Assembly (NCBI GenBank): GCA_021521415.1
Contig: JAIQDT010005011.1
Location: 124,001-188,000, forward strand
Length of the DNA stretch: 64,000 bases
Origin: Bidens hawaiensis
Taxonomy: Eukaryota > Streptophyta > Magnoliopsida > Asterales > Asteraceae
Direction of reading: 5' to 3'
The translations under genes were made by a program, and so were the position numbers. Below, piece by piece: positions 46,234 to 57,009 of this stretch; within the stretch, counting starts at the first letter, position 1, and each line of letters starts with the position of its first letter. Below the pieces are notes generated by a model that worked only from the letters and a program-made list of their open reading frames with translations, ran no database searches and was not told the DNA's origin.

Positions 46234-47449
46234 TGTTGAGTCAAAGATTTGACCAAAATGAAGTACATGGAAGATTGGAATCTTCTCAAACTCCTCAGAA
46301 TTCGCTAAGTATGGATCCGGGCACACCTTAGACATCCGAGCAAGGTTTTACTTAGCCGGGTACGATATTTTGTCTATCGGGCAAGGTTAACTTCAAGTAG
46401 TCTTCTTTAGTGGATATCCGAGCAGGGTTTGCAAATTAGTGCATTGCCGGGCAAGGTTCACTAGTTTATGTAAATCCGGGCAAGGTTCACTTTATCAAGC
46501 AAGTCTGTTCTTCATAGCCAAGTAAAGTTCACTCTCGAGTAAGCTTTTGGCTAACCAAGTCCATGAAGCCAAGTGATTGGAAGACCGGGCAAGGTATTCA
46601 TTAATAATTGTGATCCGAGAAAGCTTGATGTATAAATGGAATATCTCTAAGTAACATCGGGCAAGGTTCAACTCAAGCAAGGAACAGTACTCCCGAGTAC
46701 ACTTTGCTAATAAGTTATGTTATAGCAAAGAGTTGAAATGGACCATCGAAGAACAAGGTTGCTCGTAAGGGTTTGTCGGGAAAAGTCTAGCAAAGTCAAG
46801 AAGACTGAAGTCTACCCGGTGAGTATTTTACTTGGTAAAATACTCTTCAAGTAAAGTCTACCCGGAAACTGATCCCGTGCACACTTCAATGTTACCAAGT
46901 CCTGAAGGATGGCAGAGTACATAGCGTACTCGGAAAATGAAGATTGATGCAAAGCCTACCCGGAAGACTTGTTTTACACTTAGAATATTTTCTGATTATG
47001 TAATTTGAATATGTATGTACGTTTGGGGTTTCTAGAAGGAATGACAGTTGTCCTAGGTTAGCAGGCCTATAAATAGAATGTTTTAGGGCACGCCGCCTAC
47101 GGACACACGGACAAGGGCAGACAGACACATTTATTAAGATAGAATATTGTGTGTGACGGCGGTCTTTGTACGGATAAACCCTCCTTCAAGAAACCCTAAA
47201 TCGATTATCCTATTTGTATGATGAATGTTGTATAAATGGAAATCTTTTGAGTGAATCTTGTTTGTGTTGGTTATCATTGAATACTTATTAAGCAACCGTA
47301 TGTTTGTTATTGATTCCGCCTTTAACAAACGATCATCTTTCTAAATATAGCAATCCGTCATTAACTCCCTTGTCGATACATCAATCTGTGTGAGTTATGA
47401 CATAATTAAGTAAGATCCAGCTGTTATCGGGGACCTGATATTTATCACA
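46234..47449 (+). mobile_element. 3' LTR of the retroelement carrying the split ORF
   Basis: TGTTGAGTCAAAG to TTTATCACA, 1,216 bp. TATA-like TATAAATA at 47068-47075, preceded by GCAGGCC. The U3 part contains at least seven spaced variants of CCGGGCAAGGTTCAC (about 46340-46665). No matching 5' LTR is in the window, so the 5' end of this element is lost. Confidence 0.75.
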
Positions 47450-48057
47450 ACCGGTTGCAAGGTAACACAAAATGACAAAAAAACATTTTAATTAAATAAT
47501 TGAAAATTCTTTATTGTTCACAACCGGTTGCTACCTAGGTTGTTCCAGCAACCTAAGTTTGCAACCAAACTTTTATATCTAACTTGGTTTTTCCATAAAA
47601 ATTACAACTTTTTGACCTTTTTTAAAAAACTGTAACCACATGGTTTTATTTATAAAAAATATTGAAAATTTTGATATAAATTTGATAAAAAAAAATGAAG
47701 CATATTTTTTTAATAAAATATTGGTTTAGGTTGTGTTGTGATAGTGAGTAAAATATTGGATTGAGTTGGGTTGTATAGGTGGAAAAGAGAGAAATTAGTT
47801 TTTAAATAAATGGTTGGGTAGGTTTGAGTTGCGATAGTGGATAGTCTAACTATCACTTGCATTTTAATATATATATATATATATATATACATATATAATT
47901 TTAAAGCATTGTCTTCTAATTCTTTAAAATTATGTGAGAGAAGTTTGCAAATTATATGGTGGGGTTTTGACTTTGAGTAGTTGTGAGTGTGTAAATTAAA
48001 GGTTGGAGAGAGAAAATGTAATGATTATTTTTTTAAAATTTAGGAAAACAAAGTTTG
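47450..48057. other. AT-rich stretch, no gene
   Basis: Contains ACAACCGGTTGC twice (about 47449 and 47520) and an AT dinucleotide run at 47866-47893. Nothing else recognised. It continues into similar AT-rich sequence after the solo LTR (49993 onward). Confidence 0.45.
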
Positions 48058-48237
48058 CTCTTTGTAACATCACGTAAATTTCGGGCCAAAAGTGTCAATT
48101 TCCAAAGTCAAGGGACCAATGCTGCCAATTTTTAACCTACAAGGACTAAAAGTGTAAATTATGATTTTCTGACCTATCGCGGTACGCGATGGGCCAGAGG
48201 AGACGCCTATCACGTACCGCGATAGGGTGGTCTGACA

Positions 48238-48348
48238 CACGTGACACGTGGCACACGGTGGCAACGCCTGCCGCCACGTGTCACCACGTGGCAACACGTC
48301 TGCCACGTGTCGCCACGTGGCTCGGCGCCTGCCAAATGTTGACACGTG
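48238..48348 (+). promoter_or_regulatory. Cluster of seven G-boxes (CACGTG) in the LTR promoter
   Basis: CACGTG at 48238, 48245, 48275, 48285, 48304, 48314 and 48343, mostly as GCCACGTGTC or CCACGTGGC, 99-209 bases upstream of the TATA box. G-boxes bind plant bZIP and bHLH factors (light, ABA and stress signalling). Use by the element is inferred. Confidence 0.85.
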
Positions 48349-48446
48349 GCATGTCTAGGGGATGACTGCGCAAACCTACGTCGCGGTACGCGACGGGCCA
48401 GCCGGGGGGACCCATCGCGTACCGCGATGGGGTCCGATTTCAGCCC

Positions 48447-48454
48447 TATAAATA
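48447..48454 (+). promoter_or_regulatory. TATA box of the solo LTR
   Basis: TATAAATA followed by GCAGCC, at a position that fits the U3/R border. Confidence 0.65.
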
Positions 48455-49992
48455 GCAGCCTCCGGATCTTCATAATCTCACACCAATTTTCACACACTTA
48501 CTCTATCACTACTCTCTCTCTACACCTCGTAAAGCGTGCCCTCGATTAGAATTGAAAACCGTGTTCCGTTGCCTCGTTTTCCGTGCCCTACACCTCAATA
48601 AACGTGCCACTTCCCGACGACGTTCCGAGTAAAGAGGAGGTGCTGCCCAGACGTCCCAACGAATACCTCGAAGTACGTGCCAAGAAGTGTGGATGTCTCA
48701 ATTTGCGTGCCGAAGAGAAGTATTGATCAAGAGAAGGTGAAAAAGATCAAGTAGAGTCGAAGTGCTGCCCGAGTGTTGAGGATATTTCTAAACCGAGCAA
48801 GGTAGGCATAATGCCCGACCAAAATAATAATAAAATATTATAAAGGCTTAATACCCGAGTCGGAATTATTCTCGATAAACAATGAAAGATATAACAAAGA
48901 AAATAAAGAAAACAAAGGTTAAATATATATAGATGTATATATATAATTATTCTTTGTTATGAAATATATTATTTAAGTATAATGAGTATACTTAAATAAT
49001 AAAGAAATACGTTTCTTAATAAAGAAGAAACGTCCGGTTTTATAAACTAAAAGTTTATCAATATTACTTTTCAACTAAAGGTTTTAAAGTAAAATAATGA
49101 ACTAAAGGTTCATCGAGATGAATGAGACTAAAGGTCTTAAGCCGGATCGTGTATCCGACTAATGAATGTTATACTCGTACTATAGGTGCGAGATAGCGAA
49201 GGAAAAACTAACGGACGGTGTTGGATGCCGATCCCATTGAAAGGTGAATACGCCCCACTTTTACAAATTTGTTTTCAAGCAAACAAACGTGTTATGTGTA
49301 AAACTTTACATGAGGATTCGTGTTTCTAAAAACATTATAAATAAGAGTATAAGCCAGCCCTCAGGCTATGGTATACGTTTGTCTGGATCCTTACATATGT
49401 GGAATGCGGTGGGCACATCGCACCACGCTTGGTCACGACCTCCAGCCACAATGGGCCGGACCTTAGTTACGTTCGAGTGGGGAATGGCCATGTGTATATT
49501 TATGGTACCTAAGTTATGTCATAAACGCTGCGGTGTTTCGCTGAGGTGACCTAGTGCGGAGACTCGAGTTTATGATGATTGTTTTAACTTGATTATTCCT
49601 AAGCCACGATGGGCCGAGACTTACGTGGTCTCGAGGGGTAATTAAGTAAAGAAAATATTTAGCGTCAGCATATTCACCAGCATTCGTTGCTGACGTATTT
49701 TATTTAACATTTTACAGGTAATCAGGAATAGAGCTTGCAAGACGAAGAAGCTCAAGAATCCGATGGCTCGGATAATTTTGTGTAAATATAAAATATGGTG
49801 GTTTTGTAAAACATATAAACAAGTAAACTTAAAACGAGACTTTCGTCTCGTCTTTTGTATTGTAATATTTATAATATCGATCCTTGGTTTTTATAAAGTC
49901 TTCTGCTAAAACTCGTAACTCTGATTTATTTACAAATATGGTACCAACTATGGATCATACCCCTAGGCCTAGAATGGGGGTGTGACACTCTT

Positions 49993-50603
49993 ATTTCTTT
50001 TTTGATATTTGTTGAATTGATTATAGATAGAGAATAGAGAAAACTGTAATGATAAAAGTACAAAAAAAATATTATTTAATTGAACATTAAAGAGAAATAT
50101 AGAGTTTTTAGTGTAATTATAGTGTTGAGGACTGGGGTAGGTTGAGAATGCTCTTACTACAATATTAAAAGCAAAACAATGTATCTACATGGTCTTCAAC
50201 TAGCATGTCTACATATACTTTCAAGTCATCAAGTTTACATCTACATAATTTCCACATATTAGCAAATTAATTTTAATCTAAATTATTAATCAAGTCAACT
50301 ATTGTTATATGTATACGACATATCATAATTGTTACCTAAATTGCCATACTATTATTTACAAGTACAGTCTTTCTCAATTTAAGAATAAAATAAATGTGCT
50401 ATAGCGAACAAGTCAAATTCGAATTTAAACTTTAATTAGTTGTGATCTCGTGTTACACATATATCCTAGGCCTTCAAGTATAAACTGATTATTAAATTAG
50501 CCATGAAATAAATTGATTTATCAAATTCAAATTATAAGTTTGCAAATTTAAGATTCTCATTTTTATAAATCAACATTTTCTTACTATTTATTTTTAAAAA
50601 CTT
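49993..50603. other. AT-rich stretch, nothing recognised
   Basis: No supported feature between the solo LTR and the next LTR. Confidence 0.4.
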
Positions 50604-52227
50604 TTACATGTAATTCCCCAATCCCGGTGCACCTACTTTGGAGGTTGAATTTACTCATAAACATAGTTTTAAATATCATAGTGAATTATAGGGGAAGGTT
50701 CATGTAAATTTTGATTTTAACATAGTACGTAGGAAATAATGCCAATTTATTTGAAAATGCGAACGTAAGAAACAATACCAACTACAATACCAATCTACAT
50801 AAACAATGACTTATAATAACAAATAAAAGAACCTAAAAACTACAACAGAAGAATCAAAATCAAGAACAAAATAATAACAGCATATACCAGCAAATACTTT
50901 TAACAGCAAAAGAAAACATCTAATAATAACAACAAAATATAAATAAGCAAATGCTTATAACATCTCATAATAAAAAATTAGCAAATACGAACAAAAACTA
51001 GCAGCAAACACCTATAAAAATAAACCTAATCATAACAACAAATTGGTTCTCACCGTTTTCATGTTAAGAATAAAATGTATTTGATCCTGTTTCGTGAATT
51101 AAAACTTTCGTGGAATATAAAACATCAACCATATATTATAAAATCATTACATTCTTGTTTATATCCTTCAAATTGTCTTAACTTAACACACTAATAAAAC
51201 ATCATATCTTCATTCTCTAGATGCCAGCCGTTCAGTCCACACCATGTGTCATCCTCAAGCCAGCTCCTTTAATCTATTTCCATGTGTGTATACTAAGAAT
51301 CAGCTACGTTGTGTGAGTTCTAGTTAACCAGACAACATACATTTCATACACTTACTTACATATACGCATCCAAAGACACATATTATATACTTGACATGTT
51401 TACCTTTATTTCGTACATTCATACATTCATACATACATTTTTATTACTGTCACACCCCGACTTAGGGCCTAGGCGTGTGACCAATAGTTGGTACCTGTTT
51501 TGTAAATATATCAGAATTTAGCAGAAGTCTTTAATTTATAATAAAATATTAATATACTTTTGAAACAATAATTTAATGTAAACCATTATTTATAATAATA
51601 TAGTAAGTTAATTGAAAAGCTTCTCAGATATAAATACCCGAGTGTTTAATTTATAAACCTTGTTTGATTTTACAAATCATATTGTTTACAATCTTTAAAT
51701 AATTTAAAATTGAGCCATCTCTACGTGTCTTGTTTACAATCTTTTACAAATCATATTGATTTTACAAATTGTAAGCCCCGTTACTGGTGCCCTACTTTGG
51801 ACGTTGGATTTACTCATAAACATGGTGATAAATATTAGAGTTAATTAAAACTTTACGCGGAATATAAAACTTCAACAATAAAACATTACATAACTTTCAA
51901 ATCTTGTCTTATCAAACATTCATAGTCATTTAAAAATAAACATAGTCTTTAAAACATCATAACATTTCCTTGAGACGCCAGTGTCTTCAATTCGATGCCA
52001 TGTGTCCTCATCAAGCGAAATGCCTCATTCTATTCACCTGCGTGTATACTAAAAGTCAGCTACGCTGAGTGAGTTCTAGTTAATCACACATAATACATTA
52101 CATACACTTACCTGCAATTATGCATCCGAAGATACATAATAATTACGTTACTAATTTACTTTCATTACATAAGTTCATACATATGTTCGTACTTTGTTAC
52201 TTTCATACTATATAAATTACTGTCCTT

Positions 52228-52460
52228 TTCTATCTCGGATAATATTAGGGTCCGATCCCTTCTCTTTCTGTCTCAGATATTATTAGGGTCTGGTCCCTCT
52301 TTCCTTTGTCTATCTAAGATATTTTAGGGTCTGATCCCTTTCTTGTCTATCTAGATATTATTAGGGTCTGGTCCCTTTTTACTTCTCTATCTCAGATATT
52401 ATTAGGGTCTGGTCCTTTTCTTCTCTATCTCAGTTATTATTAGGGTCTGGTCCCTCTTTC
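52228..52460 (+). repeat. Tandem array in the LTR (TATTATTAGGGTCTGGTCCC)
   Basis: About six units of 35-40 bp, each ATCTCAGATATTATTAGG plus GTCTGGTCCCTTTC with small changes. A homologous array of 33-35-bp units is at 55596-55790 in the outer LTR. Confidence 0.9.
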
Positions 52461-52904
52461 TTCATCTTCGTACTTACTGTCTTTACATACCCATAACATA
52501 CATTCTTTCTTTAATCATTCATACATATTCATATATTGTGCATATATCTATCATACACATTCATCTATCATAAACATACCTCCCTTGTTAGCACATGCAA
52601 TATCCGAAGATCGTTCACATACCGACAAGCTTTCATTCACAGTTAAGATAAACATACATAACATGTAAACCATATAAGGCATATACTTACCAGTTAAGGT
52701 AAGTGTATTAACTATCACATCGAGTATGCACACAGCCCCGAAAACATAACAAGGAAATGGGCCTAGAAACTCACCTGAATTCGGTTACGTTCACCGTTTA
52801 TGGTTATTCCTTTCTTGAGCTGTGCACGACTAACTGTATAACAATTACACGTATCAATTAACTATTACTACTCGTATCGTACTTCTATCTTTATATAACC
52901 GACA

Positions 52905-53000
52905 ACGAACGGGGGTCCGGGGGTAGCGCCACTGGCAGCGGGGTTCTAGGGGCGGCAGCCCCTAGCGGGGTCCAAGGGGCAGAACCCCTGGCTGGGGTTA
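52905..53000 (+). repeat. GC-rich hairpin run in the LTR
   Basis: In an AT-rich setting, several adjacent short palindromes, for example CTAGGGGCGGCAGCCCCTAG and AGGGGCAGAACCCCT. Repeated at 56090-56175 in the outer LTR with small changes, so it is a conserved feature of this LTR family. Confidence 0.85.
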
Positions 53001-53260
53001 AGCTGCCTGGTCAGCTTGGAAAAATTTTATTTTCATTAACTGTCTTAACACATTTTTCATTAGAATTTTAAATTATTTTTCTAATTCGTTACTCATTCTT
53101 CATAATGAATTAAGTCTGATTCGCTATCTGATTCGTTACCTTTTATTTATGAGCGGACATAAATGTTAGCGAACATACATGTTAAGCGACCTTAACTTAA
53201 GCAAACTTAACTTAAGCGAACTTAGATTCTGGCGAACTTATCAGTGGGGAACTTGTATGT

Positions 53261-53345
53261 GGCGAAGTTAACAGCATGCGAATTTACCAGTGGCGAAGTT
53301 AACAGCATGCGAACTTATCAGTGGCGAAGTTAACAACAACGAACT
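53261..53345 (+). repeat. 31-bp tandem repeat
   Basis: Units starting GGCGAAGTTAACAGCATGCG at 53261 and 53292 and a partial unit at 53323. It lies in a longer field of GCGAACTTA variants (about 53160-53360). Confidence 0.9.
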
Positions 53346-54114
53346 TAGCTGCGGGCGAAATTGCCCAGCAGCAGCCACTGTTTGTTCTTAACTCCCCCAT
53401 AATCATCTCCGTTTCAACGTATATTCTTGGATATGATATTAACCAATCCCATAGACGTTCTTATGCTCATTTTGGATAAAACTTGACCCGGAAAAAGCAT
53501 AAAGTTTGGACCTTTAAGCTTAAAACGTTTAATACTAGGTCTACGGTTTATCTTAAACGAGTCGTGCCTAGCCGTGGGTTTGTTAAGTTCATTTTAACGT
53601 CAAGTTTGTTACTTTTTGTTTCGTTTATGCCCGATCTACTCTCGTTTTAAGTTTCAAGGCTAACCGATCCTAAAAACATAAACTTTAAAGTAAAAGACAT
53701 ACCTTTATGTGTTCGGTGTGGTCGCGATTTGCTTGGTTATCTTGTATCTAGCTCGTATATTGATGATCTAATAATGGTTGGCTCGATTTTTGGACTCGAA
53801 TCCCGTTTCTCTCTCGCGGCCGTATGTAAGGTGGTGTGTGTGTTTGGAGTGTGTAGAGATTAAGATGGAATGAAATGAGGATTTAGGGTTTTAGGGTGGT
53901 TTAGGGGGTATTTATATCCCTTAAAGCCCATGGACCTAAGACCCATTACCCTTTAATCCATCTTAATTAATCCAAGTCCATGATTTTCCTCACTAGATGC
54001 TAGTTAATATTATTTAACGCATGACAACTTATCCAAATCTTTCTTTATTTAATATCATAATATTTAGGATGTTACACAAATCATATTGTTTACAATCTTT
54101 TAATAGTTGGTACC

Positions 54115-55217
54115 TGATATACATCTATTTATGCATCTTGAATCCCTTGTAAGTTGTGTATATTTAATGTTTCAAGTTCGGTTTAGTTCGTGTTTTGTTA
54201 ATCTTTTATTATTTAGGGTTTTTGAGTCAAGTATTTCTTATTTATTATGTTTTGAATCTTTTGGTGTCTTGCTTGTTAAGCTTTAATTCTTTCTATCATT
54301 TCATGAGAAGTTTATGTTCGTGTTTGCTCGTCAATTATTATATGGTTTAGATCACTAATGTCTTGTTACGTTTTCATATAGATGATGGCTTGGTGGTCAA
54401 GGAAAAGAAGGTCTAGAAGGTTCTAAGCGTTACTTGGAGTTCAATGAAGAAAATTTATCAAGATTTTGCAAGATTTAATAAAATAAACAAGAAAATTTTG
54501 TGGCCCTCCCTAGAACACGCCGCGCCGCGCGACAGGGGTGGCTAGGCCCGGTCGCGCGGCGCCTAGGTCCACTGTTCAGTCAAATTTTGCAAGTTCAAGC
54601 CCGTTTCTCGTTATATAAACTTAAGATTGCAAACCTAGACGGGGGGAAGCATTGGGGCAGCCGATTTTGAGAGATAAACTAAGGTTTTGAAGGTGTTTTG
54701 AAGCTAGGAATTAAGGAGGATCGAGAGTTCTTTCATACGGGTGTTCAAGGATCAATTGCTAAGGGTTTTATCGCTCTAACTTTCATTCCTTGTCCATTAT
54801 TTGTCATGTCTTTCCTCTTTGTTTTCAATACTTGTTTATGATTGTTTTTAATAATGATTCTAGGCTAGACTTCATGTCTACCTAGGTTTGATGAACATGT
54901 TTGATGCTTGATTCTTGCTTTGGATAATGTTTTGATTATGGTTTCGGTTTATTAATAGTAAAAGACTTGATTTTGTTTTCATGATGCGTATAAGTATTTA
55001 TTATCTTGATTGATTGTTAACTATTGCTTCATATAGATCTTTTATCTCTTGATTTTGTTCTTTAGATTTAAGGTTCATGCTTAATCATTACTTGGTGTTT
55101 TGATTATTATGGTTGAATAGATGTTTAAACTAATTAATAATAATATTGTCACTTAATAGTGTCACATGTGTTTTGGGAAATCTGTACGTCACACTCGGGC
55201 GTATTCTGCTTTAGCCG
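54115..55217 (+). mobile_element. Plus-strand LTR-like fragment
   Basis: Ends in TAGCCGGGGTGTTACA, the usual gypsy LTR 3' end, similar to the end of the LTR at 6462-8868. A TATA-like GTTATATAAAC near 54610 and a CGCGCCGCGCG-type GC palindrome (54518-54570) upstream of it fit an LTR promoter. No clear 5' TG end or TSD was found, so the piece may be truncated. It sits inside the middle LTR. Confidence 0.5.
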
Positions 55218-55595
55218 GGGTGTTACACGCTAAGACCACTTGGCGCATGCTAAGCATAAAAGAATATTACTATGGAAATATCTTCCTTATAAAGAGCTTC
55301 CATTTCTTTCTTACTTTCCACGTGGGATGAGTTTTATTTTCCTAATTTATACTCATGTGGAATGATTCTATTTTCTTCCATCTTTCCATGTGGGATGGAT
55401 TTTCCTTTCCCATTTTCTTAATATGGGATGGACTTCTTTATGGAATATTTTATTTCCTTATTAATTTTTTTTTCATTAGTTATCTTGAGAATATTTTAGA
55501 TCATTCAACTTTATTAAGTTGTCAAATTTGGATCGAAATTTTGGGGATGTTACAATTACTTTCATATTTTCATACAACATGCATAACTACCTTTA

Positions 55596-55790
55596 CCATC
55601 TTAGATATTAGTAGGGTCTGGTCCCTTCTATCTCAAATATTATTAGGGTCTGGTCTCTTTCATCTAAGTTATTATTAGGGTCTGGTCCCTTCTGTCTCAT
55701 ATATTATTAGGGTCTGTCCCTTCTATCCCATATATTACTAGGGTCTGGTCCCTTCTATCTCAGATATTATTAGGGTCAAGTTCATTCTTT
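55596..55790 (+). repeat. Tandem array in the outer LTR (TATTATTAGGGTCTGGTCCC)
   Basis: About six units of 33-35 bp, homologous to the array at 52228-52460. Confidence 0.9.
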
Positions 55791-57009
55791 CCACACAACC
55801 ATACATACATTTATTTACATATACATTTTATTATGTATTTTCATACATACTCTTAACCTCATACATTATCATTCATACACATTAATATAACATTGAGTAT
55901 GCACACAACCTCGAAAACATAACAAGAAAATGAGGTTAGAAACTCACTTGTGTCATGTTTCTTTATGAGTTTATGGTCACACCTCTTCTCAGCTGAGCAC
56001 GACTAACTGTGTAGCAATTAACAAACATCACTTAACTATTCTGAATTATATCATATTTCTAGGTTAATGAAACTCCTAGCTAACGGGGTCCGGGGGCAGC
56101 GCCCCTGGCAGCGGGGTTCTAGGGGGCGGCAGACCCTAGCATGGTCCAAGGGGCACAACCCCTGGCTGGGGTTAAGATGCCAGGTCAGCTTGAAAAAAGT
56201 TTATTTTCACTAAAAAATATTTACTAAAAACCTCATCGAAAAGCTGAAGTTCAAACCCCCACATATGTTTCCATTATATATCCGATGTATATGTCAAGTG
56301 ACATCTGCGCCGTATCTGTATACATATGCGTCGTATATGTACACTGTACATATACGCCCGTATATACATATGTGCTCCTGACATATTCCATGGGCACATA
56401 TCCGGCGGCCGGATATGTGCAGGTCAGTTCATCTTTAACGCATTTTTGGAGTTTTTCAACTATTTTGGTATTGTCAGCCGCCGTTAACCATCACGTTTGC
56501 CTAGATTTTGATTGTTTATGGTCCAGGTAGCAGCTTTGGGTGGTCTAGATCCAAGCTAAGGTGACCATTAAGCTCGTTCGATGGATTAAACACCCGATAA
56601 AAGCTAGATCTAGATCCAAACGGCTCGTTTGGCATCCCGGGGTTGCGGTGTCAGGTTCTATAATGTTGGGTCAGCTGAGATAAATGTTTTCTTACCTTTG
56701 TTGCTCTTGGATCGTTGATTAGAATGGTGTAGAGAGTGTTTGGCTTATGTTTATGTTTTTTGCTATGTAAACTAAGGTGTAGAATGATCGAGATGGAAAG
56801 GATTTATGGATTAAGGGGTATTTATATGCCTTAAGCCTATGGACATTAGGCCCATCTTGATAGTAAGTTCATGATTTAATCTAATTCCCATCTATTTTAG
56901 CATATCATCCTTTTATCATTACTATTATATTATTTATTAACTAAAACAAATCTTCCAACGCAAATAATATTTTAATATTATTCATATAAATTTGGGATGT
57001 TACATTACA

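Larger units (their letters stand above)
48063..49987 (+). mobile_element. Solo LTR (gypsy-like), TSD CTCTT
   Basis: TGTAACATCACG to GGGGTGTGACA, flanked by CTCTT at 48058-48062 and 49988-49992. No PBS or PPT adjoins it, so it is a solo LTR left by LTR-LTR recombination. 1,925 bp. The U3 promoter region carries two hairpins with CGCGGTACGCG-type arms, seven CACGTG boxes and a TATA box at 48447-48454. Its 3' end resembles the ends of the minus-strand LTR at 51448-55554. Confidence 0.92.
51770..54077 (-). mobile_element. Innermost solo LTR (minus strand), TSD CAAAT
   Basis: TGTAAGCCCCG at 51770, GGATGTTACA ending at 54077, CAAAT at 51765-51769 and 54078-54082. 2,308 bp, same family as the outermost LTR. 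Contains a TATTATTAGGGTCTGGTCCC array (52228-52460), a GC-rich hairpin run (52905-53000) and a 31-bp tandem repeat (53261-53345). Confidence 0.9.
51448..55554 (-). mobile_element. Middle solo LTR (minus strand), TSD ATTAC, itself interrupted
   Basis: TGTCACACCCCG at 51448 and GGGGATGTTACA ending at 55554, flanked by ATTAC at 51443-51447 and 55555-55559. Its outer parts resemble the reverse complement of the solo LTR at 48063-49987 (for example CCATAGTTGGTACC against CAATAGTTGGTACC, and AAATTTCG near the other end). It contains the LTR at 51770-54077 and a plus-strand LTR-like piece (about 54115-55217). Confidence 0.85.
50609..57004 (-). mobile_element. Outer solo LTR of a nested set (minus strand), TSD TTACA
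   Basis: Starts TGTAATTCCCC at 50609 and ends GGGATGTTACA at 57004, with TTACA at 50604-50608 and 57005-57009. It is split by the insertion at 51448-55554. Without that, the LTR is about 2,284 bp, close to the 2,308 bp of its relative at 51770-54077. Shared landmarks: a TATTATTAGGGTCTGGTCCC array (55596-55790), GCACGACTAACTG, and a GC-rich hairpin run (56090-56175). An A-rich patch (about 50700-51085) with AGCAAATAC repeats has no counterpart in the relative and may be another small insertion. Confidence 0.88.

Noticed and set aside
30105..47449. Treating 30105-30662 and 46234-47449 as the two LTRs of one outer element
   Set aside because: They differ in length (558 and 1,216 bp) and sequence; only the general TGTTG...CACA form is shared.
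48070..48549. Arg/His/Thr-rich ORFs on both strands over the G-box cluster
   Set aside because: They are a by-product of the repetitive GC-rich CACGTG and CGCGGTACGCG sequence in an LTR promoter.
51448..54077. A single 2.6-kb solo LTR from 51448 to 54077
   Set aside because: The flanks ATTAC and CAAAT do not match. Pairing 51448 with 55554 (ATTAC) and 51770 with 54077 (CAAAT) gives two perfect TSDs.
56285..56530. Plus-strand ORF across the palindromes in the outer LTR
   Set aside because: Lies within LTR U3 sequence and its composition follows the ATATGTAC repeats; no protein similarity.
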